Shown here: positions 45,598 through 54,519 of the stretch, piece by piece | How the letters are laid out: the number at the start of each line of letters is the position of its first letter | Position numbering within the stretch: the first letter of the stretch is position 1 | DNA from: Bacteroidota bacterium | GTDB taxonomy: Bacteria > Bacteroidota > Bacteroidia > AKYH767-A > 2013-40CM-41-45 | DNA: 64,000 nt | Assembly (NCBI GenBank): GCA_003389385.1 | Contig: QQVM01000012.1 | Span: 62,001 to 126,000, forward strand | Reading direction: 5' to 3' | Position numbers and translations under genes: made by a program | Notes under the pieces: generated by a model | Database searches by the model: none | The model's input: the letters and a program-made list of their open reading frames with translations, nothing else | What the model was told of the DNA's origin: nothing

Positions 45598-47331
45598 ATG
45601 CGAATTTTACCTGTACTTCTTTATCTGCAATTGGCATTTATGCCCTTTCTAGTTTCCGCACAGTTCCCACAACATAAAATGACGGAACAAGAAAAACTGT
45701 TGATGCCTCAATATCTCAGAGAAGCAAGGAGTCATAGTAACAGATTTAGTGTTCCTTTTTCTGCTGTCAGAGCAAGTGCTGAATGGGAAGAAATTGACGC
45801 GCTGACCATTACATGGACAGGATTTCAGTCAATACTTAAAGAGATTGTCCGCGCAGCTGCAGTCGAAACACGGGTGATCATTGTTTGTTCCGACTCCAAC
45901 ACCGTGAAGAATTACCTTACATCCAACGGAGTTTCACTTACCAATACAGAATATCTCATTGCCCCTTTCAATTCGATTTGGTGTCGTGATTATGGACAAT
46001 GGAATGTGTACACCAATGATGTGGATACCCTTGCTCTGGTGGATTGGATCTATAACAGGCCAAGGGCGAAAGACGATTCAGTTCCTGCTTCTGTGCAAAG
46101 ACATACCGGATTACCGATGTACACAATGACGCAAGCCCCTTTTGATCTCGTTCATACCGGAGGCAACTTCATGACAGACGGATGGGGAACCGGATTTTCT
46201 TCCCGGCTTATACTCGATGAAAACTCCGGCAAGACAGAATCTGAAATTGACTCGCTGATGCACCGCTTCATGGGCATAAACCGATACATTAAAATGAGCA
46301 ATCTTCCATACGACCAGATTCATCACATAGATATGCACATGAAACTATTGGATGAGGAAACAATTCTCGTTGGCGAATATCCTCCGGGTGTGGCAGACGG
46401 TCCGCAGATTGAAGCCAATCTTCAGTATGTCCTCAATAACTTCAATTCAGTATTCGGAACTCCATACAAAGTGATACGCATACCCATGCCCCCTGACAAC
46501 TTCAATGCTTATCCGAACACAGGGGGTGATTACAGGACTTATACCAATGCAACTTTCGTGAACAAAACTGTTTTGGTTCCTACTTACGAAGAAAGACATG
46601 ATACAACGGCCCTTAGAATCTGGAGAGAATCGCTGCCCGGATACAACATCGTCGGAATTAACTGTAACAGTATCATTCCTTCACTTGGTGCGATCCACTG
46701 CATCACTAAAGAAGTTGCTTCATCGGATCCATTATTAATCAGCCATCAGGCTTATCGTGACGCAATAGCTTCCACGTCAGCTTATCAAATAGATTCAAGG
46801 ATACTTCACAGGTCAGGAATCAGCAGTGCAAATGTCTGGTACCGGACAGACACTACGCAGTTGTATTCATCTGTTGCCATGACACTCACTGATACTTTAC
46901 TGAACTTGTGGACTGGATTTATCCCTCAGCAAAACCCGGGCAGCACAGTATATTATTATATTGAAGCCAGCTCCATATCCGGAAAAACGCAGACAAGACC
47001 ATTGCCTGCGCCTGCTGCATACTGGAAGTTTAACATCATTCTAAATACTGAAATTAATAATTCAATATCTTCTGTAATATTTGAAGTTGCAGACATCTTC
47101 CCGAATCCATCCAAAGGAATCACCTGCATTCCAGTTCAAAGCGAAAATATCAGACAGTTTGAGGTGGGGCTTTATAACATTCACGGACAAAAGATATCAG
47201 ATATTTTTACAGGCCAGATTTCAGGGGAGAAGAAATTATTCTTCGACAGCCGAGAACTCGCTTCAGGAGTGTACTTTATACGCATTCAGGATTTAGAGCA
47301 TTCTATACTCAAAAAAATTATTGTGAGGTAG
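45598..47331 (+). CDS. Secreted peptidylarginine-deiminase-like protein with T9SS type A domain
   Basis: 577 residues from the ATG at 45598, which puts the signal peptide first (cleavage near VSAQ); a frame upstream is open to 45547. The catalytic part (about 60-385) is of the PAD_porph/agmatine deiminase family. D131 (WCRDYG), H243 and D245 (HHIDMH) and C368 (LGAIHCITKE) fit the deiminase active site, and N153-R154-P155-R156 resembles the pair of arginines that in Porphyromonas PPAD recognise the C-terminal carboxylate of the substrate. A ~70-residue linker domain and the type A sorting domain (FPNPSKGI ... IIVR) follow. It probably citrullinates peptides outside the cell; agmatine as substrate is less likely for a T9SS cargo. 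Confidence 0.85.
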   Translation: MRILPVLLYLQLAFMPFLVSAQFPQHKMTEQEKLLMPQYLREARSHSNRFSVPFSAVRASAEWEEIDALTITWTGFQSILKEIVRAAAVETRVIIVCSDSNTVKNYLTSNGVSLTNTEYLIAPFNSIWCRDYGQWNVYTNDVDTLALVDWIYNRPRAKDDSVPASVQRHTGLPMYTMTQAPFDLVHTGGNFMTDGWGTGFSSRLILDENSGKTESEIDSLMHRFMGINRYIKMSNLPYDQIHHIDMHMKLLDEETILVGEYPPGVADGPQIEANLQYVLNNFNSVFGTPYKVIRIPMPPDNFNAYPNTGGDYRTYTNATFVNKTVLVPTYEERHDTTALRIWRESLPGYNIVGINCNSIIPSLGAIHCITKEVASSDPLLISHQAYRDAIASTSAYQIDSRILHRSGISSANVWYRTDTTQLYSSVAMTLTDTLLNLWTGFIPQQNPGSTVYYYIEASSISGKTQTRPLPAPAAYWKFNIILNTEINNSISSVIFEVADIFPNPSKGITCIPVQSENIRQFEVGLYNIHGQKISDIFTGQISGEKKLFFDSRELASGVYFIRIQDLEHSILKKIIVR

Positions 47332-47782
47332 GCGGGGCTTCAAGCAATGATTGAAGATTTTTCAATTCTTCCTCCCCCAGAATTTCCTGTACCATCTGAA
47401 AAAGAATTCTCTCCTCTTTCCTTATGTGCTCTTCGAGCAGGAGGGCGAACTGTTGAAGGATATTTTCATTGTCATCATCCTTTGTTATGCCAGAATATAA
47501 CGCTTTTAAATTATGGTGATCAGTGCGAAGCGAATCGGTCAGTTCGAGAAAACGCCTGTCTCGTTTTTCTAAATAAGGAAAAAGGAATTTTTCCTCCTTC
47601 CTAAAGTGCTCCAATATCAACTCTTGCATCTTTCCTTTCAAAAAATCCCTTTTCTCACTGGCAGTATTAGGCATACCCCTGTACCCGGGAACATCGCTCC
47701 TTAGCACCCGGCTAATCAAAAGCATTTTGTGATGTTCTCTTGAAAGTGATTGCAGCGCTGTATGTCTTTTTAATGGAGTCAT
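47318..47782 (-). CDS. Hemerythrin HHE-like protein
   Basis: 154 residues, all helical, with no signal peptide. Candidate iron ligands are H17/H18 (REHHKML), H59 and E63 (EHFRKEE), H88/H89 (DHHNLKAL) and H118 with E122 (EEHIRKEE). HHE proteins bind a di-iron centre and sense or carry oxygen, NO or peroxide, or repair iron-sulfur proteins. The C-terminal 14 bases overlap the convergent deiminase gene. It is the last gene of the run from comF, with 23 bases to the upstream hydrolase. Confidence 0.85.
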   Translation of the reverse strand: MTPLKRHTALQSLSREHHKMLLISRVLRSDVPGYRGMPNTASEKRDFLKGKMQELILEHFRKEEKFLFPYLEKRDRRFLELTDSLRTDHHNLKALYSGITKDDDNENILQQFALLLEEHIRKEERILFQMVQEILGEEELKNLQSLLEAPPTSQ

Positions 47783-47805
47783 TGTGTCTGCGTGAGCTGG
47801 GGTCT

Positions 47806-48960
47806 TTATAATTGCAATGCAACCTGCCGGATAATATCAATCCATTCTTCCTTTGCACGGTCCTTTCCCAGCCTGACAATCACGATATTTTTATCAGGCT
47901 TGATAAAAATATACTGGCCTCGGTGACCAACAGCAGAATAATGATTGTTCTGTTCAGAACCTATCCACCATTGCCGGTTGTAATACCATGCACCGCCTGA
48001 ATCGCGGTTGATTGATGTACTTTTCTCTATCCACTCCTCAGGAATGATGCTGGCTCCGTTCCAATATCCTTTGTTCAGATAAAGCCGGCCAAACTTGGCA
48101 AAGTCTCTTGCTTTTGCATTAATGCAGCAAAAGGCTTTCTCAATGCCGTTTTTCTTCTTGTCAATGCTCCAGCTTGCATCATATTCCATTCCAAGAGGCT
48201 TCCAGATCTTTTCATCAAGATATTCTGTTACTGTCCTTCCGGTTGCTTTTTCAATCACCATCGCAAGCAATTGAGTATTGATGCTGATATAATCAAACTC
48301 AGTCATTGGCTCCTTCTCTATTTCTGAACGCAAAACCATATTTCTTAGATTCCTGCCATAATAAAAGGAAGCTGCATCACTGAAAGGCGTGGTATATTTT
48401 TCAGAAAAACCGACACCACTGGTCATTTGCAGCAAATGATATATGGTCAGTTTTCTCCAATGTCCTCCTTTGTCAAGTTCCGGCAAATACCGAATTACAA
48501 GATCATGCTCACTGGTAATATATCCATCCTTTATTGCAATTCCAATCAGAGCCGACACGTACGATTTTGCGACAGAAAATGAAGCTACATCAGAAGATTC
48601 TGTATAACCATGAAAATACTTTTCATAAATCAAACTGTCGTTTCTGAGTATAAGGAAGGCAACAGTTGGAGATTTCTCTAAAAAAGACTTCATGCTCAGT
48701 GTGTCCTTCGCATGATTTACAATTCGAAGATGATTTTCAATCTCCGCATTTTTCAATGCTTCAATGAAACGGAACGGTTTATCAGAGGCATGCAGAGGCC
48801 GTGAGGGAAATATTTTATAATCTGTTATGTTGGCATAATTGTACCAGATAAAACGGCCAACCTTGCAGGAAGGAATCGAAGCAACAGCAAAAAAAACTAA
48901 GAGATAAAAAACTAAGGCTCTTAATTTGCTGACCGGTAATTTCTTTTTCCCAATTATCAT
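47806..48960 (-). CDS. Beta-lactamase-type serine hydrolase lipoprotein
   Basis: 384 residues. The N-terminal hydrophobic stretch ends in IPSC (C32), a likely lipobox, so it would be anchored in the periplasm. The class C/penicillin-binding fold shows S129-V-A-K132, ISIN for the second motif (the usual tyrosine position is shifted, YISIN), and GHRGQ in place of KTG. Such proteins are mostly esterases or peptidases rather than resistance enzymes; the substrate is unknown. It is 29 bases after the Ig-like lipoprotein gene. Confidence 0.85.
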   Translation of the reverse strand: MIIGKKKLPVSKLRALVFYLLVFFAVASIPSCKVGRFIWYNYANITDYKIFPSRPLHASDKPFRFIEALKNAEIENHLRIVNHAKDTLSMKSFLEKSPTVAFLILRNDSLIYEKYFHGYTESSDVASFSVAKSYVSALIGIAIKDGYITSEHDLVIRYLPELDKGGHWRKLTIYHLLQMTSGVGFSEKYTTPFSDAASFYYGRNLRNMVLRSEIEKEPMTEFDYISINTQLLAMVIEKATGRTVTEYLDEKIWKPLGMEYDASWSIDKKKNGIEKAFCCINAKARDFAKFGRLYLNKGYWNGASIIPEEWIEKSTSINRDSGGAWYYNRQWWIGSEQNNHYSAVGHRGQYIFIKPDKNIVIVRLGKDRAKEEWIDIIRQVALQL

Positions 48961-48989
48961 TGCCCTCTACTAAAATAGTTAACCTTAAT

Positions 48990-50621
48990 TTATTTACTCT
49001 GATCCGACAGATTCCACTTCAATTCTATATCCCAGTTAGCCCTGACAGTTACAGTCTCCGGAAAGTAAATGACTTTCTCAGGCTGTTCCCCTTGAAAATA
49101 ACTTCCAGTGTCCCATTGTCCGTTTTTATTCTCATCAAAAATTAATCTGAGAGTGTATTGTGATGGCAAAAGATTTTCAGCAAGCAGAACCTTATCTGAT
49201 TCGACAGTCATTTTTCTCACCACCTCACCTCTTTGATTAACAAATTCAATGTGATATACTTTCCCTGATGTGAGTCCGGAAAGATCGACAGAAGCGCTTC
49301 CATAATCTGTCTCCCTTCTGATCTGCATTGAAAATGAAATTGTATCATTTTCATTTCCGAATATATCACGGGCGAAACCAGGAAGCATATTTACATTGTA
49401 ATTCGCACCCTGTGTCCAATCGCCTTCGACAGCTAACATGCTTTTTACCGGTTCCACAAGGTTTATTTTTTTAACAGAGAAATCCATACTGTCTTGCTTT
49501 ATCAGCAGTTTCTCAGGAAAAACTTTCTCTACAGGATGCTTGAATGAAATATTTAGTGGAAGAAAGTAGTCCTGAAAAATTCCATTCTGAAGAACCGCTT
49601 CAGCGTTGAACTCCATGCTCCTTTTACCCCTTGCCAGTTGCTCTGTCTTTTTAGAGAAAAGGCGAACATATGTTGTGTCAACTGAACTTAAAAAGGGCAA
49701 TGTGAATGCTGCAGTATCAGAATCAGTGTTCAGGTACCAAACGCTAATCGTGTCTTTGTTTTCTGAATACTCAATCGTATGAAATCTGAGTTTTTCAGAA
49801 TTCCCCAACCAATTTATGCTTACAGTATCCGCACTGAATGAAAACACAAGGCTAAACTTGCCGGGAAATGATGAATAAGCTTTCATTAATTCATTTCGAG
49901 GTCTTTCAGTAAACATCCTGAGATTTATCTTTTCACTGCCTGATGGAATTTTATCCGGCAAGAATGCCAATCCTTCCGCCGGGCTGTTATACAGGTAATC
50001 ATAATTTGAATCTTTAAGGCCGAAAATCTTATAACTTCCCGGAGCGATGTTTCTCACCTTGAATCTGCCATCTTTTTCTGTGCGTCCGAAATAAAGCGGC
50101 TTTCGTTTCAAAGGCAGTGAATCTTCATTGTCTTTGTACAACATCACTAATGCACCCTCTACCGGTGTTCCGTAAAAGGCATCGGTCAGCTCTCCTGAAA
50201 TGAAAGCAGTGTCAATGAATTCTCCGGTAGAAAAAACAAATTGAAAATCTCCCAGAATATTCCCTTCATTGAAATCCCTGATTGCGTTTCCGAAATTAAA
50301 TGTATAGGTGGTGTTTCCTTCAAGTGAGTCTTTCCAACTCAGATAGAGATGCTTTTTCCTGACTTTCACTTCAGGAAATCCTTCAAGCGGAGGTGAAATC
50401 ACGAGCTGACTGCTGATGTTGTTCAGTTGAATGAATTCATCAAAGAAAAGATTCAGTTCATTTGATTTGAATGAAGTGGCCTGATTTTCCGGAACCGACG
50501 AAACCAGCTTCGGCGGCTCCTGGTCTCTATCCCCTCCAGATGGCGGAACTTGTATAGCACAAGAGCTGATTGACAACCAGAACAACAAAATAACGGAACG
50601 AATAGGCATCAAGTTATTCAT
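48990..50621 (-). CDS. Ig-like (Big_5) domain lipoprotein
   Basis: 543 residues from the ATG at 50621, which overlaps the stop of the upstream gene by 4 bases (ATGA), so translational coupling fixes the start. A lipobox SSC lies near residue 20 after a short hydrophobic run, followed by VPPSGGDRDQEPPKLVSSVPEN. A Big_5 Ig-like domain occupies about 30-130 (LNLFFDEFIQLNN, NTTYTFNFGNAIRD); a carboxypeptidase-like sandwich follows (about 145-205, GTPVEGALV and GSYKIFGLKD). The remainder is beta-rich. Function unknown; likely a surface or periplasmic structural lipoprotein. Confidence 0.85.
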   Translation of the reverse strand: MNNLMPIRSVILLFWLSISSCAIQVPPSGGDRDQEPPKLVSSVPENQATSFKSNELNLFFDEFIQLNNISSQLVISPPLEGFPEVKVRKKHLYLSWKDSLEGNTTYTFNFGNAIRDFNEGNILGDFQFVFSTGEFIDTAFISGELTDAFYGTPVEGALVMLYKDNEDSLPLKRKPLYFGRTEKDGRFKVRNIAPGSYKIFGLKDSNYDYLYNSPAEGLAFLPDKIPSGSEKINLRMFTERPRNELMKAYSSFPGKFSLVFSFSADTVSINWLGNSEKLRFHTIEYSENKDTISVWYLNTDSDTAAFTLPFLSSVDTTYVRLFSKKTEQLARGKRSMEFNAEAVLQNGIFQDYFLPLNISFKHPVEKVFPEKLLIKQDSMDFSVKKINLVEPVKSMLAVEGDWTQGANYNVNMLPGFARDIFGNENDTISFSMQIRRETDYGSASVDLSGLTSGKVYHIEFVNQRGEVVRKMTVESDKVLLAENLLPSQYTLRLIFDENKNGQWDTGSYFQGEQPEKVIYFPETVTVRANWDIELKWNLSDQSK

Positions 50622-51169
50622 AGTTTGCTTTCCGCCAGTTTGCAAATTTCTACAAGATACCTTTCATCGATTTCATCAAAGCATGCATAAATCTCGCTGT
50701 CAATATCCAAAACTGCCATCACTTCATTCTTATGCAACAGAGGAACAACCACCTCTGATTTAGAAAGGCTGCTGCATGCTATGTGATCTGGAAACTTGTT
50801 TACGTCAGTTACCCGGATTAATCGCTTCTCTTCCCAGGCTTTTCCGCAAACTCCTTTCCCGAAGGATATCCTTGTGCATGCCAGCGGACCCTGAAATGGT
50901 CCGAGAACAAGTTCCTTTCCAGTATCGGTATCTTTTACAAGGTAAAAACCTATCCATAAAAAACCGAAAGTTTCACGAATGGCTGCACATACATTGGCAA
51001 GGCATGCAATCAAATCATTTTCAGATTTCAGCAGGTTCTCAATCTGGGGAACAAGAAATTTATACTTTTCTTCCTTGCTATGACTATTTGATACCAGAAG
51101 CTCTTCCAAGTCTTTTTTTTGCAAAGATGTAAAAAAATGAACGAACGCTGAACCGAATGCTGAGGTCAT
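50618..51169 (-). CDS. msrC: Free methionine-(R)-sulfoxide reductase (GAF-domain, fRMsr)
   Basis: 183 residues, one GAF domain. C98, C108 and C132 show the spacing (10 and 24 residues) of the catalytic cysteines known in E. coli YebR and yeast fRMsr; the flanking motifs GPLACTRISFGKGVCGKAW and DHIACSSLSKSEVVVP are conserved. The enzyme reduces free methionine-R-sulfoxide, not protein-bound. It is cytoplasmic. It lies 11 bases downstream of comF and overlaps the following lipoprotein gene. Confidence 0.93.
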   Translation of the reverse strand: MTSAFGSAFVHFFTSLQKKDLEELLVSNSHSKEEKYKFLVPQIENLLKSENDLIACLANVCAAIRETFGFLWIGFYLVKDTDTGKELVLGPFQGPLACTRISFGKGVCGKAWEEKRLIRVTDVNKFPDHIACSSLSKSEVVVPLLHKNEVMAVLDIDSEIYACFDEIDERYLVEICKLAESKL

Positions 51170-51180
51170 TCACCAATCCT

Positions 51181-51894
51181 TCAGGCACAGGCTATGGCGC
51201 AAATACTGACCTGTGCACCTTTGCTTTTTAGGATTTCTTCAGCACACGCAACAAGAGTGGCACCGGTGGTAATAACGTCGTCCACCAGCAATACATGTTT
51301 ACCCTGAAGACAAATAACATCCTTGGATTGAAAAACACCTTCCATGTTTAAGTGTCGTTCATGCCTCTGTTTTTTAGTTTGTGTGGTTGTAGCAGCAATT
51401 CGCCTCAATAAACCGCTGCCCGAGGGAACACCCAGCTCTTTGGAAAGGCCGTCAGCAATACTATCACATTGATTAAATCCTCTTTGACGGAGACGGCTTT
51501 CATGCAATGGAACCGGAATTACTATGTCTATGCCAGAAAACAAATCGGTCGACATAATCTGAAAGGCCAAAAGTTCTCCAATCAGCTGTCCGATATCCGT
51601 GCGCTGATGATATTTCAGGTTATGTATCAGGTTCTGCACCTTTTCACCTTTACCGAAATGATAATACGATGTAGCTGCATTGACTTTAGTCTTGCCCCAA
51701 AAAAGCCTGACTAAGGTGTTATCAGCTACCAAATGATAATTAGTCTTTGGAAGCTTAAACCGACAGGATATGCAAATTACTTTCTCACCCTTGCTGAGAG
51801 ATTTATTGCATGCTCCGCAATATTCAGGAAAAACAAGGTTAAGGAGTCCGTCAATTGAAGCATGAATTGAATGAGACACTGATTTCTTTATCAT
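51181..51894 (-). CDS. comF: ComF family phosphoribosyltransferase-like protein
   Basis: 237 residues. An N-terminal zinc finger (CGACNKSLSKGEKVICISC) and a PRPP-binding motif LLVDDVITTGATL near residue 200, with the usual RGFNQCDSIADGLS segment, identify ComF/GntX. It works in natural transformation, probably with ComFA helicase; dprA in this window is part of the same process. It is the first gene of the minus-strand run comF-msrC-lipoprotein-hydrolase-hemerythrin. Confidence 0.92.
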   Translation of the reverse strand: MIKKSVSHSIHASIDGLLNLVFPEYCGACNKSLSKGEKVICISCRFKLPKTNYHLVADNTLVRLFWGKTKVNAATSYYHFGKGEKVQNLIHNLKYHQRTDIGQLIGELLAFQIMSTDLFSGIDIVIPVPLHESRLRQRGFNQCDSIADGLSKELGVPSGSGLLRRIAATTTQTKKQRHERHLNMEGVFQSKDVICLQGKHVLLVDDVITTGATLVACAEEILKSKGAQVSICAIACA

Positions 51895-51997
51895 TGTGTA
51901 TTATAAGATGATATGCATCATTTATAAACCGCAGATAAGCTGTTATTTTGATCATATTCATACATTATGATATTCTAATATTGTCATACGCGTGCCT

Positions 51998-54466
51998 ATG
52001 GAATTCCAGGGATTAAATAATATTCAGGTGGAGGAAAGCCGGAAGAAACATGGCATGAACATTCTCCACAAGAATCTTCCTGCCGGAATAAAAATTCTCA
52101 GGAAACTTCTCGGGGAACCCATGCTTATAATTCTACTTCTTGCTTCACTGATATACTTTTTCACCGGGCAGCTCACAGAAGGAATATTCATGGCTTTGGC
52201 TATTATTCTGGTCAGCGGCATTTCTGTCTTCCAGGAATACAGAAGTTCACGCGCTATTGGAGAAATAAAAAAACTTACAAAAGCTGAAATAAGCGTCTTC
52301 AGGAACAGTAAGATTGATAAAATCCCGAGTGAGGATCTGGTAGTAGGAGACATTGTACAGCTTTCAGAAGGAGAATTGATTCCAGCAGATCTGATGATAA
52401 TTAAAGCTGCAGACTGCAGTGTGGATGAATCCATATTGAGCGGCGAATCACTGCCTGTAGCCAAATCAGCCAGCGATTCGCTCTATGCAGGAACAAATAT
52501 TTTTTCCGGCATGGCGTATGCAGAAGTAAAACAAATAGGACTCGCAACTAAACTCGGATTACTTGGAAAAAGCATGGATGAAGTGGAGGGCGGCAAAAGT
52601 CCATTGCAGTATCAGATTGGCAGGTTTGTAAAATACCTGAGTATTTTCGGGCTGATCGCCTTTCTCTTTGTGTGGTATCATAACTATAAGATTAGCGGGG
52701 ATTACATTTTTGGATTCATGCGCGGCCTGACATTAGCCATGGCAGTGCTTCCCGAAGAAATCCCGGTAGCCTTGTCCACATTCATGGCACTCGGGGCATT
52801 CCGGATGTTGAAGCATAATGTACTTGTAAAAAAGGCTCAGGCAGTTGAAACACTTGGTGCTTCCACAGTAATCTGTCTCGATAAAACTGGAACAATCACG
52901 GAAAACAGAATGAGGCTTAGTCAGGTATTAACGGTAGAGGAAAAAGAAGTGAAAAACTTCAACCCTGACCTTGAATCAGTCGCGCTGCACGATCTTATCC
53001 TCTATGCAATGCTCGCATCAGAACCTATTCCCTTTGATCCGATGGAAAAAGCCATCCATGCGGCTTATCGGAAACTGAATTCCGGCCCAGCCGTCGAGTC
53101 ATTCAACATGTTGCATGAATATCCTCTGGGAGGGAAATTTCCGATGATGACTCACATTCACAAATCCGGCCAAGGAGAAATTTTCATTGCATGCAAAGGT
53201 GCTCCCGAAGGAATCCTCAACTTATGCATCAAGGATAATGAGGAAAAGAAATCATTCCTCAGAAGTGTTGACCAAATGACTTCTGAAGGGTCCAGAGTTT
53301 TAGCTGTAGCAAAGTCGGTCAAACAAAAGAATGAATGGCCGGTAGATCAGCATGACTTTAATTGGGAACTGCTTGGCCTGATTGCATTGAATGACCCTCC
53401 GAAAGAATATATTCGTGACACAATACATAAGTTTCAGGATGCAGGAATCAGAGTCAAGATGATTACAGGAGATTATCCTGGTACAGCAGCAGCAATAGGA
53501 AAGCAGATTGGATTGATAAACACGGAAAAATTTCTCACCGGGGAGGAGGTGCGAATGATGACAGAGATTGAACTGAAAGACACATCAGGTACAATTGACG
53601 TATATGCCCGCATGCTGCCTGAAGATAAGCTGAAGCTGATTCAGGCCTTGAAAGACAAAGGGGAAGTGGTTGCAATGACCGGAGACGGTGTAAATGATGG
53701 ACCTGCACTCAAAGCAGCAAATATTGGAGTGGCAATGGGATTAAGAGGAAGCGATATAGCCCGCCAGGCAGCATCAATCATTCTGCTTGATGACAACCTA
53801 TCATCCATGACTAAAGCGGTCGAACTTGGACGCAGAATTTTTTCAAATCTTCAAAGAGCGATTGGATACATAGTCTCAATTCACATCCCGCTTATTTCAA
53901 TGGTGACTCTGCCTCTCCTGCTTGGCTGGAAGTATCCTCACTTGTTCAATCCTGTCCATATTATATTTCTTGAACTGGTGATGGGGCCAACTTGCAGTAT
54001 TGTTTTTGAAAATGAACCTGCAGAAAAATCTACAGTAACAAGAGCCAACAGGCTCAAAAGTGGATTCCCCGGAATGATTCGTCTTGGAATATCTGCTTTG
54101 CGCGGACTGGTAATCACAGTTGCCTTGCTTCTCATTCTTCATTCAGGAATCAGCCAGGGATTTAGTGAAGACGAATGCAGGACTTTAGTTTTTACAGGCA
54201 TGGTGTTCTCAAACATCTTTTTAACGCTATCAGTGAGAAGCGATGTGCATAGCATTTTCAGCTCTCTGAAAAAGAAGAATTTTCTTGTTCCTCTTATCAT
54301 TCTCATCACTTCCTCAGTCTGGATTTTCACTCTGTTATCTCCGGCTATGAAAGAACTGTTTCAATTTGAATTGCCGGAGCCCGGCACAATAATTGGTGCA
54401 ATCGGGATTTCTATCGTTTCGGTAATCTGGATTGATTTTTTCAAAGTGTTCCGAAAGGAAAAATAA
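51998..54466 (+). CDS. P-type cation-transporting ATPase
   Basis: 822 residues from the ATG at 51998; a GTG at 51992 is also in frame. The A domain (LSGESLPVAK), P domain with phospho-acceptor D295 (DKTGTIT), N domain (ACKGAPEG), MITGDYPGTA and TGDGVNDGPALK hinge are complete. It is a P2-type (calcium/monovalent) pump by overall layout, with an N-terminal cation ATPase domain and PEEIP in helix M4. In M6 the helix reads FLELVMGP, where many related pumps have an aspartate (ELIIDP) that binds the ion, so ion choice is uncertain. No regulator is adjacent. Confidence 0.92.
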   Translation: MEFQGLNNIQVEESRKKHGMNILHKNLPAGIKILRKLLGEPMLIILLLASLIYFFTGQLTEGIFMALAIILVSGISVFQEYRSSRAIGEIKKLTKAEISVFRNSKIDKIPSEDLVVGDIVQLSEGELIPADLMIIKAADCSVDESILSGESLPVAKSASDSLYAGTNIFSGMAYAEVKQIGLATKLGLLGKSMDEVEGGKSPLQYQIGRFVKYLSIFGLIAFLFVWYHNYKISGDYIFGFMRGLTLAMAVLPEEIPVALSTFMALGAFRMLKHNVLVKKAQAVETLGASTVICLDKTGTITENRMRLSQVLTVEEKEVKNFNPDLESVALHDLILYAMLASEPIPFDPMEKAIHAAYRKLNSGPAVESFNMLHEYPLGGKFPMMTHIHKSGQGEIFIACKGAPEGILNLCIKDNEEKKSFLRSVDQMTSEGSRVLAVAKSVKQKNEWPVDQHDFNWELLGLIALNDPPKEYIRDTIHKFQDAGIRVKMITGDYPGTAAAIGKQIGLINTEKFLTGEEVRMMTEIELKDTSGTIDVYARMLPEDKLKLIQALKDKGEVVAMTGDGVNDGPALKAANIGVAMGLRGSDIARQAASIILLDDNLSSMTKAVELGRRIFSNLQRAIGYIVSIHIPLISMVTLPLLLGWKYPHLFNPVHIIFLELVMGPTCSIVFENEPAEKSTVTRANRLKSGFPGMIRLGISALRGLVITVALLLILHSGISQGFSEDECRTLVFTGMVFSNIFLTLSVRSDVHSIFSSLKKKNFLVPLIILITSSVWIFTLLSPAMKELFQFELPEPGTIIGAIGISIVSVIWIDFFKVFRKEK

Positions 54467-54496
54467 AATCCCGGAACACAAAACATGTTCCGGGAC
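54460..54496 (-). terminator. Terminator of the SBBP-repeat T9SS gene
   Basis: TCCCGGAACA (54469-54478), loop of seven, TGTTCCGGGA (54486-54495), a perfect 10-bp stem. On the minus strand it is followed by TTTTATTTTT. It overlaps the region just after the convergent ATPase stop and may serve both genes. Confidence 0.85.
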
Positions 54497-54519
54497 CGAT
54501 CATTGAATCTTGAAAGATA

